Shown here: piece by piece, positions 1-5,952 of the stretch | How positions within the stretch are numbered: the first letter of the stretch is position 1 | Layout of the letters: each line of letters starts with the position of its first letter | Source: an uncultured Porphyromonas sp. | GTDB taxonomy: Bacteria > Bacteroidota > Bacteroidia > Bacteroidales > Porphyromonadaceae | Length of the DNA stretch: 8,432 nt | Direction: 5' to 3' | Assembly: GCA_945965245.1 (NCBI GenBank) | Contig: CAMFNC010000074.1 | Location: 1 to 8,432, forward strand | The notes under the pieces: model-generated | What the model saw: only the letters and a program-made list of their open reading frames with translations | Told to the model about the DNA's origin: nothing | Database searches by the model: none | Made by a program: the position numbers and the translations under genes

Positions 1-1
1 G

Positions 2-199
2 GTTAATCCTTTTATGAAAGAAGCCGGAAGAAAACAGGAATTTGATAGCAGGCTTTTAACCGCATTGAACCAAACATATTATAATTACAACAATAACCAA
101 ATTTCACTTTCTTTTACATACACTTTTTCTCAAGGCAAAACTGGGAAAACAAACAGACAGCTCGATAACCGAGATAACGACTCCGGTATCCTAAAATAA
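2..199 (+). CDS. Outer-membrane beta-barrel protein, C-terminal end only (partial)
   Basis: The frame is open to the left edge of the window: the codons before the ATG at 14 are sense (V-N-P-F). This is therefore the 3' end of a longer gene, and that ATG is not a start. The 65 visible residues contain a tyrosine/asparagine-rich turn (NQTYYNYNNN) followed by an alternating hydrophobic strand, ISLSFTYTF, ending in phenylalanine. A polar basic tail of about 23 residues (beginning SQGKTGKTNRQ) then runs to the TAA. A last strand of this form plus a GK-rich tail is what I know from Bacteroidota outer-membrane beta-barrel proteins, including TonB-dependent-receptor-like families. Cargo and exact family cannot be told from this fragment. 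It converges on the minus-strand operon with one base between the stop codons, so it is not part of that unit. Confidence 0.6.
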   Translation, partial: VNPFMKEAGRKQEFDSRLLTALNQTYYNYNNNQISLSFTYTFSQGKTGKTNRQLDNRDNDSGILK

Positions 200-206
200 A
201 TTAGGA
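189..206. repeat. Inverted repeat spanning both convergent stop codons
   Basis: TCCTAA (189-194) and TTAGGA (201-206) are perfect reverse complements around a six-base A/T loop (AATAAA). The repeat covers the TAA of the plus-strand gene (197-199) and the TAA of the minus-strand SpmA-SpmB gene (203-201). It could form a small hairpin in either transcript and act as a weak shared transcription end. The stem is only six pairs and has no strong U-tract, so a terminator role is speculative. Confidence 0.35.
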
Positions 207-1433
207 GAAGAACAGATAGGTAACGGACACGGCCGTGATACAACCTGCCAAGTCGGCCAAAAGAGAATAACCCACGGTATAACGACTATTGCGCACACGC
301 ACGGCTCCATAATACAGAGCCACCACGTAGAGCGTGGTATCGGTGGCACCCTGTACAGTGCAGCACAATCGACCCACAAAACTGTCGGCACCATAGGTCT
401 GCATGGCATCCACCATTAGTCCGCGTGCTCCGCTGCCACTTAACGGCTTCATCAGCATGGTGGGCAGAGCTTCCACAAATCGGATGTCTCCACCAAGGCT
501 TTCCACCGCCCAACGTATTCCCCGAATGAGATAATCCATGGCTCCGGAAGCACGGAATACGCCGATGCCCACCAAGACGGCAATAAGATACGGGATAATG
601 CCCACGGCTGTATGAAATCCTTCTTTGGCTCCCTCGATAAAAGCATCATACACGTTGATGCGTGCCCGCATTCCGCTAATCAAAAATCCGCAAATAATGG
701 CAAATAAGATGAGGGAGGAAACACCGGTACTGAGCGTGCGAAAGAGTTCGGCCGGCAATGCGGAAGCACTCCACACAATAGTACCGATGAGTAATATCAC
801 AGATAGCAGTGTAAGGAACAGTGGCCGGCGCAGAAAATTGATGCGCTGCCTGATGCCGATGGCGATAACCGCCACCAATGTGCTGACCGCCGTGGCCACC
901 AGAATGGGCAGAAAAACATCGGCAGGATTGTCGGCACCGGCCTGCATCCGATAGGCAATGATGGAGGTGGGGATTATGGTCAGCCCGCTGGCATTGATGG
1001 CCAAAAACATAATCATGGCATCGGAGTCACGCTCCTTGCGATCGTTCAGTTCTTGCAAACTTTCCATGGTTTTCAGTCCCAACGGTGTGGCGGCATTATC
1101 CAAACCCAAAAGGTTGGCAGCAAAGTTCATGAAAGCATTGCCAAGAGCCGGATGGTCTTTGGGCACAGAGGGGAAAAGACAACTGAGCACGGGCGAAGTG
1201 CGCCGGGCAATGCGCTGCATCAGTCCGCTCTGCTCGGCAATGCGTATAAAACCTAACCAGAGACTGAGCACACCGGTCAGATAGAGCGAGATCTCGAATC
1301 CGTTTTTGGCTTGCTCGAAGGTACTCTGCATCATAGCATTGAAAAGGCTGAAATCTCCTGTAAACACAAGATGCATCAGCCCTATGGCCAAAGCAATGAG
1401 GAAAAATCCGATGAAAATGTAATTGAGCACCAT
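201..1433 (-). CDS. SpmA-SpmB fusion, nucleoside-recognition (Gate) domain membrane protein
   Basis: A 410-residue polytopic inner-membrane protein that joins the two spore-maturation proteins SpmA and SpmB in one chain. The N-terminal half (about 1-200) carries SpmA-like features: hydrophobic segments at 2-25 and 47-65, the NLLGLDNAATPLGLKTME block at 108-124, and INASGLTIIPTSIIAYR at 146-162. The C-terminal half (about 230-410) is SpmB-like: EGAKEGFHTAVGIIPYLIA at 267-285, LPTMLMKPLSGSGARGLM at 323-340, and TVQGATDTTLYVVALYYG at 359-376. Both halves belong to the Gate (nucleoside recognition) family. In Bacillus the separate proteins affect spore-core dehydration, but fused versions are common in non-sporulating Bacteroidota, where the transported substrate is unknown to me. 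It is the last gene of the minus-strand run, 20 bases after the YciO/Sua5 gene. The ATG at 1433 has no clear Shine-Dalgarno sequence but starts directly with a membrane segment, which supports this start. Confidence 0.9.
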   Translation of the reverse strand: MVLNYIFIGFFLIALAIGLMHLVFTGDFSLFNAMMQSTFEQAKNGFEISLYLTGVLSLWLGFIRIAEQSGLMQRIARRTSPVLSCLFPSVPKDHPALGNAFMNFAANLLGLDNAATPLGLKTMESLQELNDRKERDSDAMIMFLAINASGLTIIPTSIIAYRMQAGADNPADVFLPILVATAVSTLVAVIAIGIRQRINFLRRPLFLTLLSVILLIGTIVWSASALPAELFRTLSTGVSSLILFAIICGFLISGMRARINVYDAFIEGAKEGFHTAVGIIPYLIAVLVGIGVFRASGAMDYLIRGIRWAVESLGGDIRFVEALPTMLMKPLSGSGARGLMVDAMQTYGADSFVGRLCCTVQGATDTTLYVVALYYGAVRVRNSRYTVGYSLLADLAGCITAVSVTYLFFS

Positions 1434-1453
1434 AACGATAACAGACTAAGAAT

Positions 1454-2092
1454 TTAAAACTCCACCAAATCTTCGTCGGGCATCAGCACTCCGGAACCTT
1501 TGCGCAAAATACGGAAGGGGATGGAGGTGCAATCCAACACCGTGGACGGAGCATAACGGGCAATGCCGCCATCTACGATGAAATTGACCTGATGGCCATA
1601 GCGTTCGGCTATCAGTTCGGGGTCGGTGGCATATTCGGGGTTCTCTTCGTCCTTGGGCAGCGAACTGGTCATAAGCGGAGTGCCCAATTCACGAATGAGC
1701 ATTTTGGCCACCGGATGGAATGCCAGACGGGCACCCACTTCCTTGCGGTTTTTGAATGCCTTGGGCAGCGTGCTTGCCGCAGGCAGAATGTATGTGAAAC
1801 AGCCTTCGTGGTGGCTTTTGATGAATTTGAAAGTGGGATTATCGATGCGGCAATAACCCGACACATCACTCAGGTTTTCGAATAGAATGGAGAGTGATTT
1901 GCGGCGCATATCGATGTCTTTGAGTTTGCAGATTTGCTCCACAGGCCGTTGTTGCAGAGCATTGCAGCCGTAGGCATAGCCGGTGCCGGTGGGATAGATG
2001 ATTACTTCGCCGTCGCGCAGGGCATTGACCACACGCTGTACCTCTTTGTAGTTAGGGCTATCGGTATATAGCTTGATGATTTCTCCATTCAT
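1454..2092 (-). CDS. YciO/Sua5/YrdC-family protein, probable YciO-like branch
   Basis: A 212-residue cytoplasmic protein of the YrdC fold. True TsaC/Sua5 members make threonylcarbamoyl-AMP from threonine, bicarbonate and ATP, the first step of tRNA t6A synthesis. Visible family landmarks are VIIYPTGTGYAYGC (30-43), ICKLKDI (54-60), GCFTYILPA (97-105), VGARLAFHP (119-127), TPLMTSSL (138-145) and STVLDCT (183-189). PTGTGYAYGC and the acidic stretch after TSSL resemble E. coli YciO (PTDSGYALGC, as I recall it) more than YrdC. The KxR and SxN positions used by TsaC appear as K58-D-I60 and S144-L-P146, so half of the tetrad is missing. Family membership is firm, but threonylcarbamoyl-AMP synthase activity is uncertain. 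Length is close to YciO (about 206) and there is no C-terminal Sua5 domain. It starts 28 bases after the helix-hairpin-helix gene without a visible Shine-Dalgarno. TcdA, a later enzyme on the same tRNA modification, is encoded in the same run. Confidence 0.88.
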   Translation of the reverse strand: MNGEIIKLYTDSPNYKEVQRVVNALRDGEVIIYPTGTGYAYGCNALQQRPVEQICKLKDIDMRRKSLSILFENLSDVSGYCRIDNPTFKFIKSHHEGCFTYILPAASTLPKAFKNRKEVGARLAFHPVAKMLIRELGTPLMTSSLPKDEENPEYATDPELIAERYGHQVNFIVDGGIARYAPSTVLDCTSIPFRILRKGSGVLMPDEDLVEF

Positions 2093-2120
2093 AGTGACTT
2101 ATTGTAAAGATAGTTGTTGA

Positions 2121-2807
2121 TTATTCGGGAAAATAGGGAGATAGGCGAATGCTGTCTTCGCAGGTAAAAACATCGAGGCGCATCAGTGTGCTCCAGCTGT
2201 CTATTTTGCCCTCACGTCGAAGCCATTTCTTGAGAGCATCACGCTGCATCCAATTCAAATAGGGATGTTCGGGAAGAGATTCCGCATCCAGGCTGTATAG
2301 CGGATAGGTGGCAGGAGGCGTGACAATGCGGAAGTATGGACGGAGAGCCAGAAAGCGGTCATAGTCCATGCCATAGACTTCCTGTAATTGCATCACGGTA
2401 TAAAAACCACCCAACCGGCGGCGTAAATTCAAGATACGGCGGGCAAATGCCGGACCGATGCCGGGCACGCGAAGCAAAAGCAAACTATCGGCGGTATTGA
2501 GGTCGAGCGTAACGCCCTTGGGCAAAACATCTTTGGGCGTATGGCGCAGATGTGTGGGTGGGCCGACGTAATGCTCATTGGTGAGCAGTGTATCGCGATG
2601 TCTGACGGCAGCGGATAATTTCTGTGGCGTATCGGAGCCACGGAGTGTGGGTGTATCGGTGGTGGGCACACTATCGGTGGCAGAAATAGTAGGAACGGTC
2701 TTGCTTCCCGGCAGCAGCACCATCAGAAAACCTGTTGCCACAAGCAAGGCCACCATCAATAGAACCAAGCGTTCGCCCCTGCCGATAGAAAACCAATGCC
2801 CTTTCAT
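2121..2807 (-). CDS. Membrane-anchored helix-hairpin-helix (ComEA-like) protein
   Basis: A 228-residue protein with a short basic N-terminus and one hydrophobic segment (about 14-33, LVLLMVALLVATGFLMVLLP). A Thr/Ser/Asp-rich low-complexity stretch (about 36-62) and a linker follow, then a ComEA-type helix-hairpin-helix domain. The domain begins LDLNTADSLLLLRVPGIGPA (101-120), and its hairpin VPGIG is followed by the helix AFARRILNLRR. A second degenerate copy runs from about 184 to 226 (LNWMQRDALKKWLRREGKID, then DVFTCEDSIRLSPYF) and lacks the glycine hairpin. Such domains bind DNA without sequence specificity; the topology implies the domain lies outside the cytoplasmic membrane, as in the DNA-uptake protein ComEA. 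No other competence gene is visible in the window, so a role in DNA uptake is inference. The start lies four bases after the lolD stop, in the context TAAAGAGATG, which suggests coupled translation. Confidence 0.85.
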   Translation of the reverse strand: MKGHWFSIGRGERLVLLMVALLVATGFLMVLLPGSKTVPTISATDSVPTTDTPTLRGSDTPQKLSAAVRHRDTLLTNEHYVGPPTHLRHTPKDVLPKGVTLDLNTADSLLLLRVPGIGPAFARRILNLRRRLGGFYTVMQLQEVYGMDYDRFLALRPYFRIVTPPATYPLYSLDAESLPEHPYLNWMQRDALKKWLRREGKIDSWSTLMRLDVFTCEDSIRLSPYFPE

Positions 2808-2811
2808 CTCT

Positions 2812-3498
2812 TTATTCCGGCTGTTTCGTGTCTTGCGCTATCCTGCCGTCGCAGAGACGGATAATGCGGTCTGTCTGATGAGCCAGGCACTCATCGTGCG
2901 TTACGATGACAAAGGTTTGCCCCAAATCCTCACGCAGACGGAAAAACAGATTGTGCAGTTCGCTCTTATTGGTGGAGTCCAGGCTTCCACTTGGTTCATC
3001 AGCCAAAACCACCGCCGGATTATTAATCAAAGCACGAGCTACCGCCACACGCTGGCACTCTCCGCCACTCATTTGGGCTGGTTTGTGATTTTTGCGTTCG
3101 CAGAGGCCGAGTCGCTCCAGTAACTTACAGGCACGCACTTCGGCTTCGGCCTTGCCAATACCCGCAATAAATGCCGGTATCATCACATTTTCCAATGCTG
3201 TGAATTCCGGCAAAAGTCGGTGCGCCTGAAATACAAATCCCAAACGAGTATTGCGCACACGGCTCTGCGCAGCTGCACTCAGCGAGGTAACCGACCGACC
3301 ATCTATATACACTTCGCCTCCTTTGTCGGGTTGCTCCAGCGTACCCATGATTTGCAGCAAAGTACTTTTGCCGGCACCACTGGCTCCCACAATGGAAATC
3401 ACGGTGCCCTCTTGCACCGTAAGGTCAATGCCGCGCAAAACCTCCAGCTCTCCAAACGTTTTGCAAATCCCCCGGACGGATAGTATTTCTTTGCTCAT
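2812..3498 (-). CDS. lolD: ABC transporter ATP-binding protein, LolD-like
   Basis: A 228-residue stand-alone nucleotide-binding subunit of the LolD/MacB group, close to the 233 residues of E. coli LolD. All ATPase motifs are present: Walker A GASGAGKST (38-46), Q-loop Q91 in FVFQAHRLLPEFTALENV (a LolD-typical stretch), signature MSGGECQR (143-150), Walker B VVLADEP (163-169, D167/E168), D-loop GSLDS (171-175) and the switch histidine H201. In LolCDE this subunit powers release of lipoproteins from the inner membrane to LolA. No LolC/E-type permease is in the window, so the partner is unknown and a MacB- or FtsE-like role cannot be excluded. The reading frame is open upstream to 3816, but that part overlaps tcdA and has no family similarity. 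The ATG at 3498 forms an ATGA overlap with the tcdA stop and is followed at once by typical ABC sequence, so I chose it. The signature has Cys148 where Gln is usual. Confidence 0.88.
   Translation of the reverse strand: MSKEILSVRGICKTFGELEVLRGIDLTVQEGTVISIVGASGAGKSTLLQIMGTLEQPDKGGEVYIDGRSVTSLSAAAQSRVRNTRLGFVFQAHRLLPEFTALENVMIPAFIAGIGKAEAEVRACKLLERLGLCERKNHKPAQMSGGECQRVAVARALINNPAVVLADEPSGSLDSTNKSELHNLFFRLREDLGQTFVIVTHDECLAHQTDRIIRLCDGRIAQDTKQPE
3495..3498 (-). other. ATGA stop-start overlap, tcdA/lolD
   Basis: The lolD ATG (3498-3496) and the tcdA TGA (3497-3495) overlap as ATGA on the minus strand. This is the second such junction in succession and suggests that mltG, tcdA and lolD are translated as a coupled block. 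It also supports the short lolD start over the longer open frame reaching to 3816. Confidence 0.85.
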
Positions 3499-4241
3499 AA
3501 ATCTACTGTTAGGGTTTGAATGATGTAGGCCGCCATATGACAGCCGAAAATAGCCGGCAGATAAGATACCGTGCCGGCGGTAGAACGTTTGTTGCGTTCG
3601 CCCTGCACTTCTATAACGGCATGCGATGCCGGCTTTTCTGTGCTGTATATCACCGGAATGCCACGAGTGATACCTTCGGCGCGCAGCAAATGGCGCACGG
3701 CACGCGCCAGAGAGCAGGTATGCGTGTGGCTGATATCGTCGCATCGGATGGCCATAGAGTCTTTCTTGGCTCCGGCTCCCATGGCGCTGATTACCGGGAT
3801 TTGTCTGCCATAACAAGTTGCCAAAAGGCTGATTTTGGGAGCCACACTATCAATGGCATCTGCCACAAAATCGTATTTTGCGGCATCCAACAATTCCCCA
3901 ACACCCTCTGCCGTAATAAATTCGGGTATCATCGTCAGGCAGATTTCGGGATTGATTTGCAGCAACCGTTCCTGCCAGACTTCCGCTTTGGGGCGATGGA
4001 TGGATGCGTGTGTGGCTATCAACTGCCGATTGATATTGGAGGGCTGTACCGTATCGGCATCCACTATGGTCATGCGCCCCACGCCGGAACGAGCTAACAT
4101 TTCGACCACATAACCACCCACGCCCCCCAGTCCTACCACCAGCACATGAGCCTCCCGGAGTCGCTGCATGGCAGTCGAACCCAACAACAGTTCGGTACGT
4201 GAGCTCCATTCGGGTAGGGGATGGGAGGATGGGAGTGTCAT
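3495..4241 (-). CDS. tcdA: tRNA threonylcarbamoyladenosine dehydratase (ThiF/E1-like)
   Basis: A 248-residue cytoplasmic ThiF/E1-like enzyme. TcdA uses ATP to cyclise N6-threonylcarbamoyladenosine (t6A) at position 37 of ANN-decoding tRNAs to ct6A. The nucleotide-binding glycine motif is VVGLGGVGGYVVEMLARSGV (35-54). It is followed by the acidic TIVDADTV (58-65), the arginine-containing NINRQL (69-74), K85 in RPKAEV, and DAIDSVAPK (128-136), which matches the DAIDSVRPK block I recall from E. coli TcdA. MGAGAKKD (154-161) and YSTEKP (199-204) are further TcdA-type blocks. Among ThiF relatives, the absence of a rhodanese domain and the YSTEKP block favour TcdA over MoeB or ThiF. The start at 4241 is preferred over an in-frame ATG at 4349: it overlaps the mltG stop as ATGA, and the extra 36 residues would lie inside mltG and lack similarity. 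The 248-residue length is slightly short of E. coli (268). Confidence 0.92.
   Translation of the reverse strand: MTLPSSHPLPEWSSRTELLLGSTAMQRLREAHVLVVGLGGVGGYVVEMLARSGVGRMTIVDADTVQPSNINRQLIATHASIHRPKAEVWQERLLQINPEICLTMIPEFITAEGVGELLDAAKYDFVADAIDSVAPKISLLATCYGRQIPVISAMGAGAKKDSMAIRCDDISHTHTCSLARAVRHLLRAEGITRGIPVIYSTEKPASHAVIEVQGERNKRSTAGTVSYLPAIFGCHMAAYIIQTLTVDL
4212..4233 (+). other. Putative G-quadruplex motif at the tcdA start
   Basis: Four G-runs lie on the plus strand at 4212-4214, 4217-4220, 4223-4225 and 4231-4233, with loops of 2, 2 and 5 bases. This fits the usual G3+ / loop 1-7 pattern. The plus strand is the template strand for tcdA, and the motif covers roughly its codons 3-10, which encode a Pro/Ser-rich stretch (LPSSHPLP). 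It may be a by-product of proline and serine codons (CCC, TCC). No folding evidence is available. Confidence 0.45.
4238..4241 (-). other. ATGA stop-start overlap, mltG/tcdA
   Basis: On the minus strand the tcdA ATG (4241-4239) and the mltG TGA (4240-4238) share four bases, ATGA. Such overlaps usually allow ribosomes finishing the first gene to re-start on the second. No Shine-Dalgarno is needed or obvious here. The overlap also fixes the tcdA start. Confidence 0.85.
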
Positions 4242-5278
4242 CGGATATTCCTTTCGTTCAATGCTTGCTGATAGCGGCGTGCATTCGCCTTGTGTGTGGC
4301 ATAATCGGCAGCAAAATTGTGGTGACCGGAAAAATCTTCCTTGGCACACATATACAAATAATCGTGATGCTCATAATGCAGCACATGCTCCATGGTGCTC
4401 TTCAAGGCCAAGCGGATGGGGGCAGGGGGCAGACCGGTCACATGATATGTATTGTATGGCGATGCCACCTGCAAATGCTCGTGCAGGATGCGGCGGATAG
4501 TGAAATCGCCCAAAGCGAACTTTACCGTGGGGTCTGCCTGTAACTTCATGCCCTTGTGCAGGCGGTTAATATAAAGGCCGGCTATGCGTGCATGCTCATC
4601 CTTCTGACCACTTTCCTCTTCCACAATGGAGGCCACGGTAGCCACTTGTACCGGTGTAAGTCCGATGGAGTCTGCCTGTGCACGTCGCTCCGCAGTCCAA
4701 TAAGCATCGTAATAGCGTTTCATCATGGTTATTAACTCTTGCGGAGTAACTGTCCAAAGCACATGATAGGTATCGGGTAAGAAAAGGCAACGCATCGTTT
4801 CCGGAGTCATGCCTGCTCCGGCACATACGGCAGAATCTGCCAATATAGAAGCGAAAGCGGTGGAGTCGGGCATTAACCGATTGTGTAGCAAGCGCACCAG
4901 TTCTTCTTGAGTGCGAATATTATGGATAGTTAGTTTTATCGGTTCCTGACGCCCCACCATGATGGCATTCATCAGTTCCGAAGCGTGCGTGCCGGGAGTT
5001 ACGGCATAACGTCCGGGGCGCATTCGTTCGGCAAAATGCTTGTATCGGGCTATGCTACGGAAAACGCGCGGATGGCGCATACCCACTTCGTGGTTCAGCT
5101 CTTGCACAAACTCTTCATATGTGGTTCTCGGCTTGATATAAACGTATTGAACTTGGTCGTTTTTTCCCACCGGAGAGAATACCCAATGCCACGCCACGAT
5201 ACCGGCAGCAGCTGCCGACAGCATCACGCAGAGCAAAACGATACCTGCGATGTGGAGACTTTTTTTATTCTTTTTCAT
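4238..5278 (-). CDS. mltG: Endolytic murein transglycosylase MltG (YceG-like)
   Basis: A 346-residue inner-membrane lytic transglycosylase that cleaves nascent glycan strands and so sets their length. The chain begins with a basic tip (MKKNKK), one membrane segment (about 8-34) and a LysM-like subdomain in the periplasm (about 45-118, with MRPGRYAVTPGTHASELMNA). The catalytic YceG domain follows. The active-site block is VASIVEEES (215-223), in which E220 corresponds to the catalytic glutamate of E. coli MltG. Next come GLYINRLHKGMKLQADPTV (234-252), SPYNTYHVTGLPPAPI (273-288) and HHNFAADYATHKAN (319-332). Length matches E. coli (340). An upstream in-frame ATG at 5329 lies inside lolA; the ATG at 5278, seven bases after the lolA stop, gives a normal N-terminus and is preferred. 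The TGA overlaps the tcdA start. Confidence 0.95.
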   Translation of the reverse strand: MKKNKKSLHIAGIVLLCVMLSAAAAGIVAWHWVFSPVGKNDQVQYVYIKPRTTYEEFVQELNHEVGMRHPRVFRSIARYKHFAERMRPGRYAVTPGTHASELMNAIMVGRQEPIKLTIHNIRTQEELVRLLHNRLMPDSTAFASILADSAVCAGAGMTPETMRCLFLPDTYHVLWTVTPQELITMMKRYYDAYWTAERRAQADSIGLTPVQVATVASIVEEESGQKDEHARIAGLYINRLHKGMKLQADPTVKFALGDFTIRRILHEHLQVASPYNTYHVTGLPPAPIRLALKSTMEHVLHYEHHDYLYMCAKEDFSGHHNFAADYATHKANARRYQQALNERNIR

Positions 5279-5285
5279 ATTCTGA

Positions 5286-5915
5286 TTAGCGCAAGTCCAC
5301 AATTTCGGCTTCCGGATAATCTTTTGCATTCAACCGGAAAAAGTCTGCCGATACAGGGGCTGACAATGGGAGAATTTTTTGGATGGCAATATCGATGCGC
5401 GAACCGTCTTTAGCAAATACTTGCACCTGATTGGGCAAACCGGTCTGTGCCGAAAAAGCGATAATCAGATAAGAGAGCGTACCCGGCTTAACGGGTGTGA
5501 AGCGCAACGTGGGGGTAACATTCGATTTCTTTTCAAACGTGATACGATAGTTTTTGCTATCGCCAACAAATCCCAACGGATTGATTTGTGTCAGCTCTTC
5601 GGCTGTGGGATGCGAAAGCGTAAGTGTATGCTCATCTCCATCGTAATACGAAAGCAAGGGAGCCGTATAAGCTGCCGTAATCTGCCCGAAGTTCAGGTGA
5701 AAGCGGTCTCCCAGAACCTTCAATGTGCCGAGCGTCACAAACACATCTCGTGAGCCTTTGACATAAGTCTTGCTGGTAAATGAGGTTTCCACCCCCCTCT
5801 CCAATGCCAAGGCGGTGCGAGCACGGCGGAGCACATCTGCCGGCGATTGTGCCACTGCGGTGGATGCCGACAACAAAAATAAGAGTATGTATAATACGGA
5901 TTTACAACGATTCAT
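5286..5915 (-). CDS. lolA: LolA-like periplasmic outer-membrane lipoprotein carrier
   Basis: A 209-residue exported protein. MNRCKSVLYILLFLLSASTA followed by VAQ is a classical signal peptide, with likely cleavage near residue 22 or 23. No cysteine follows the hydrophobic core, so the product should be a soluble periplasmic protein rather than a lipoprotein. The mature part fits the LolA/LolB-type half-barrel family: an N-terminal amphipathic helix (SPADVLRRARTALALER), then strands around ETSFTSKTYVKG, GTLKVLGDRFHLNF, LLSYYDGDEHTLTL and the PTAEELTQINPLGF block (103-116), which is typical of Bacteroidota LolA-like proteins. The final part (ITFEKK, SYLIIAFSAQTGLPNQVQVF) completes the fold. LolA carries lipoproteins from LolCDE across the periplasm. 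In-frame ATGs exist at 5942 and 6026; the second lies within ftsK. The start at 5915 gives the cleanest signal peptide and follows an A/T-rich leader. A lolD-like gene lies three genes downstream. Confidence 0.84.
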   Translation of the reverse strand: MNRCKSVLYILLFLLSASTAVAQSPADVLRRARTALALERGVETSFTSKTYVKGSRDVFVTLGTLKVLGDRFHLNFGQITAAYTAPLLSYYDGDEHTLTLSHPTAEELTQINPLGFVGDSKNYRITFEKKSNVTPTLRFTPVKPGTLSYLIIAFSAQTGLPNQVQVFAKDGSRIDIAIQKILPLSAPVSADFFRLNAKDYPEAEIVDLR

Positions 5916-5952
5916 AAAGGTTTGTTTATTTACAGAAAACATTATCCGACCG

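Noticed and set aside
2578..3123. A 181-codon plus-strand open frame across the lolD and helix-hairpin-helix genes
   Set aside because: It is opposite two genes with clear motifs and has no recognisable domain; treated as a shadow frame.
3499..3816. Upstream extension of the lolD frame to an ATG at 3816
   Set aside because: The extra 106 residues overlap tcdA in another frame, have no family similarity, and the ATGA overlap at 3498 gives a complete LolD of normal length.
4242..4349. Upstream extension of the tcdA frame to an ATG at 4349
   Set aside because: It lies within mltG, adds 36 residues without similarity, and the ATGA junction at 4241 is a better start.
4420..4427. GGGCAGGG here and GGGTAGGG at 4212-4219 match the E. 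coli KOPS pattern GGGNAGGG, near an ftsK operon
   Set aside because: The polarity sequence of Bacteroidota FtsK is not known to me to be the same, and both sites are explained by proline codons on the opposite strand. Two matches in 8.4 kb prove nothing.
5916..5952. Possible internal promoter between ftsK and lolA
   Set aside because: The gap of 37 bases is A/T-rich, but I see no convincing Bacteroidota -7 (TAnnTTTG) with a -33 TTG; the A-rich part is more likely a translation leader.
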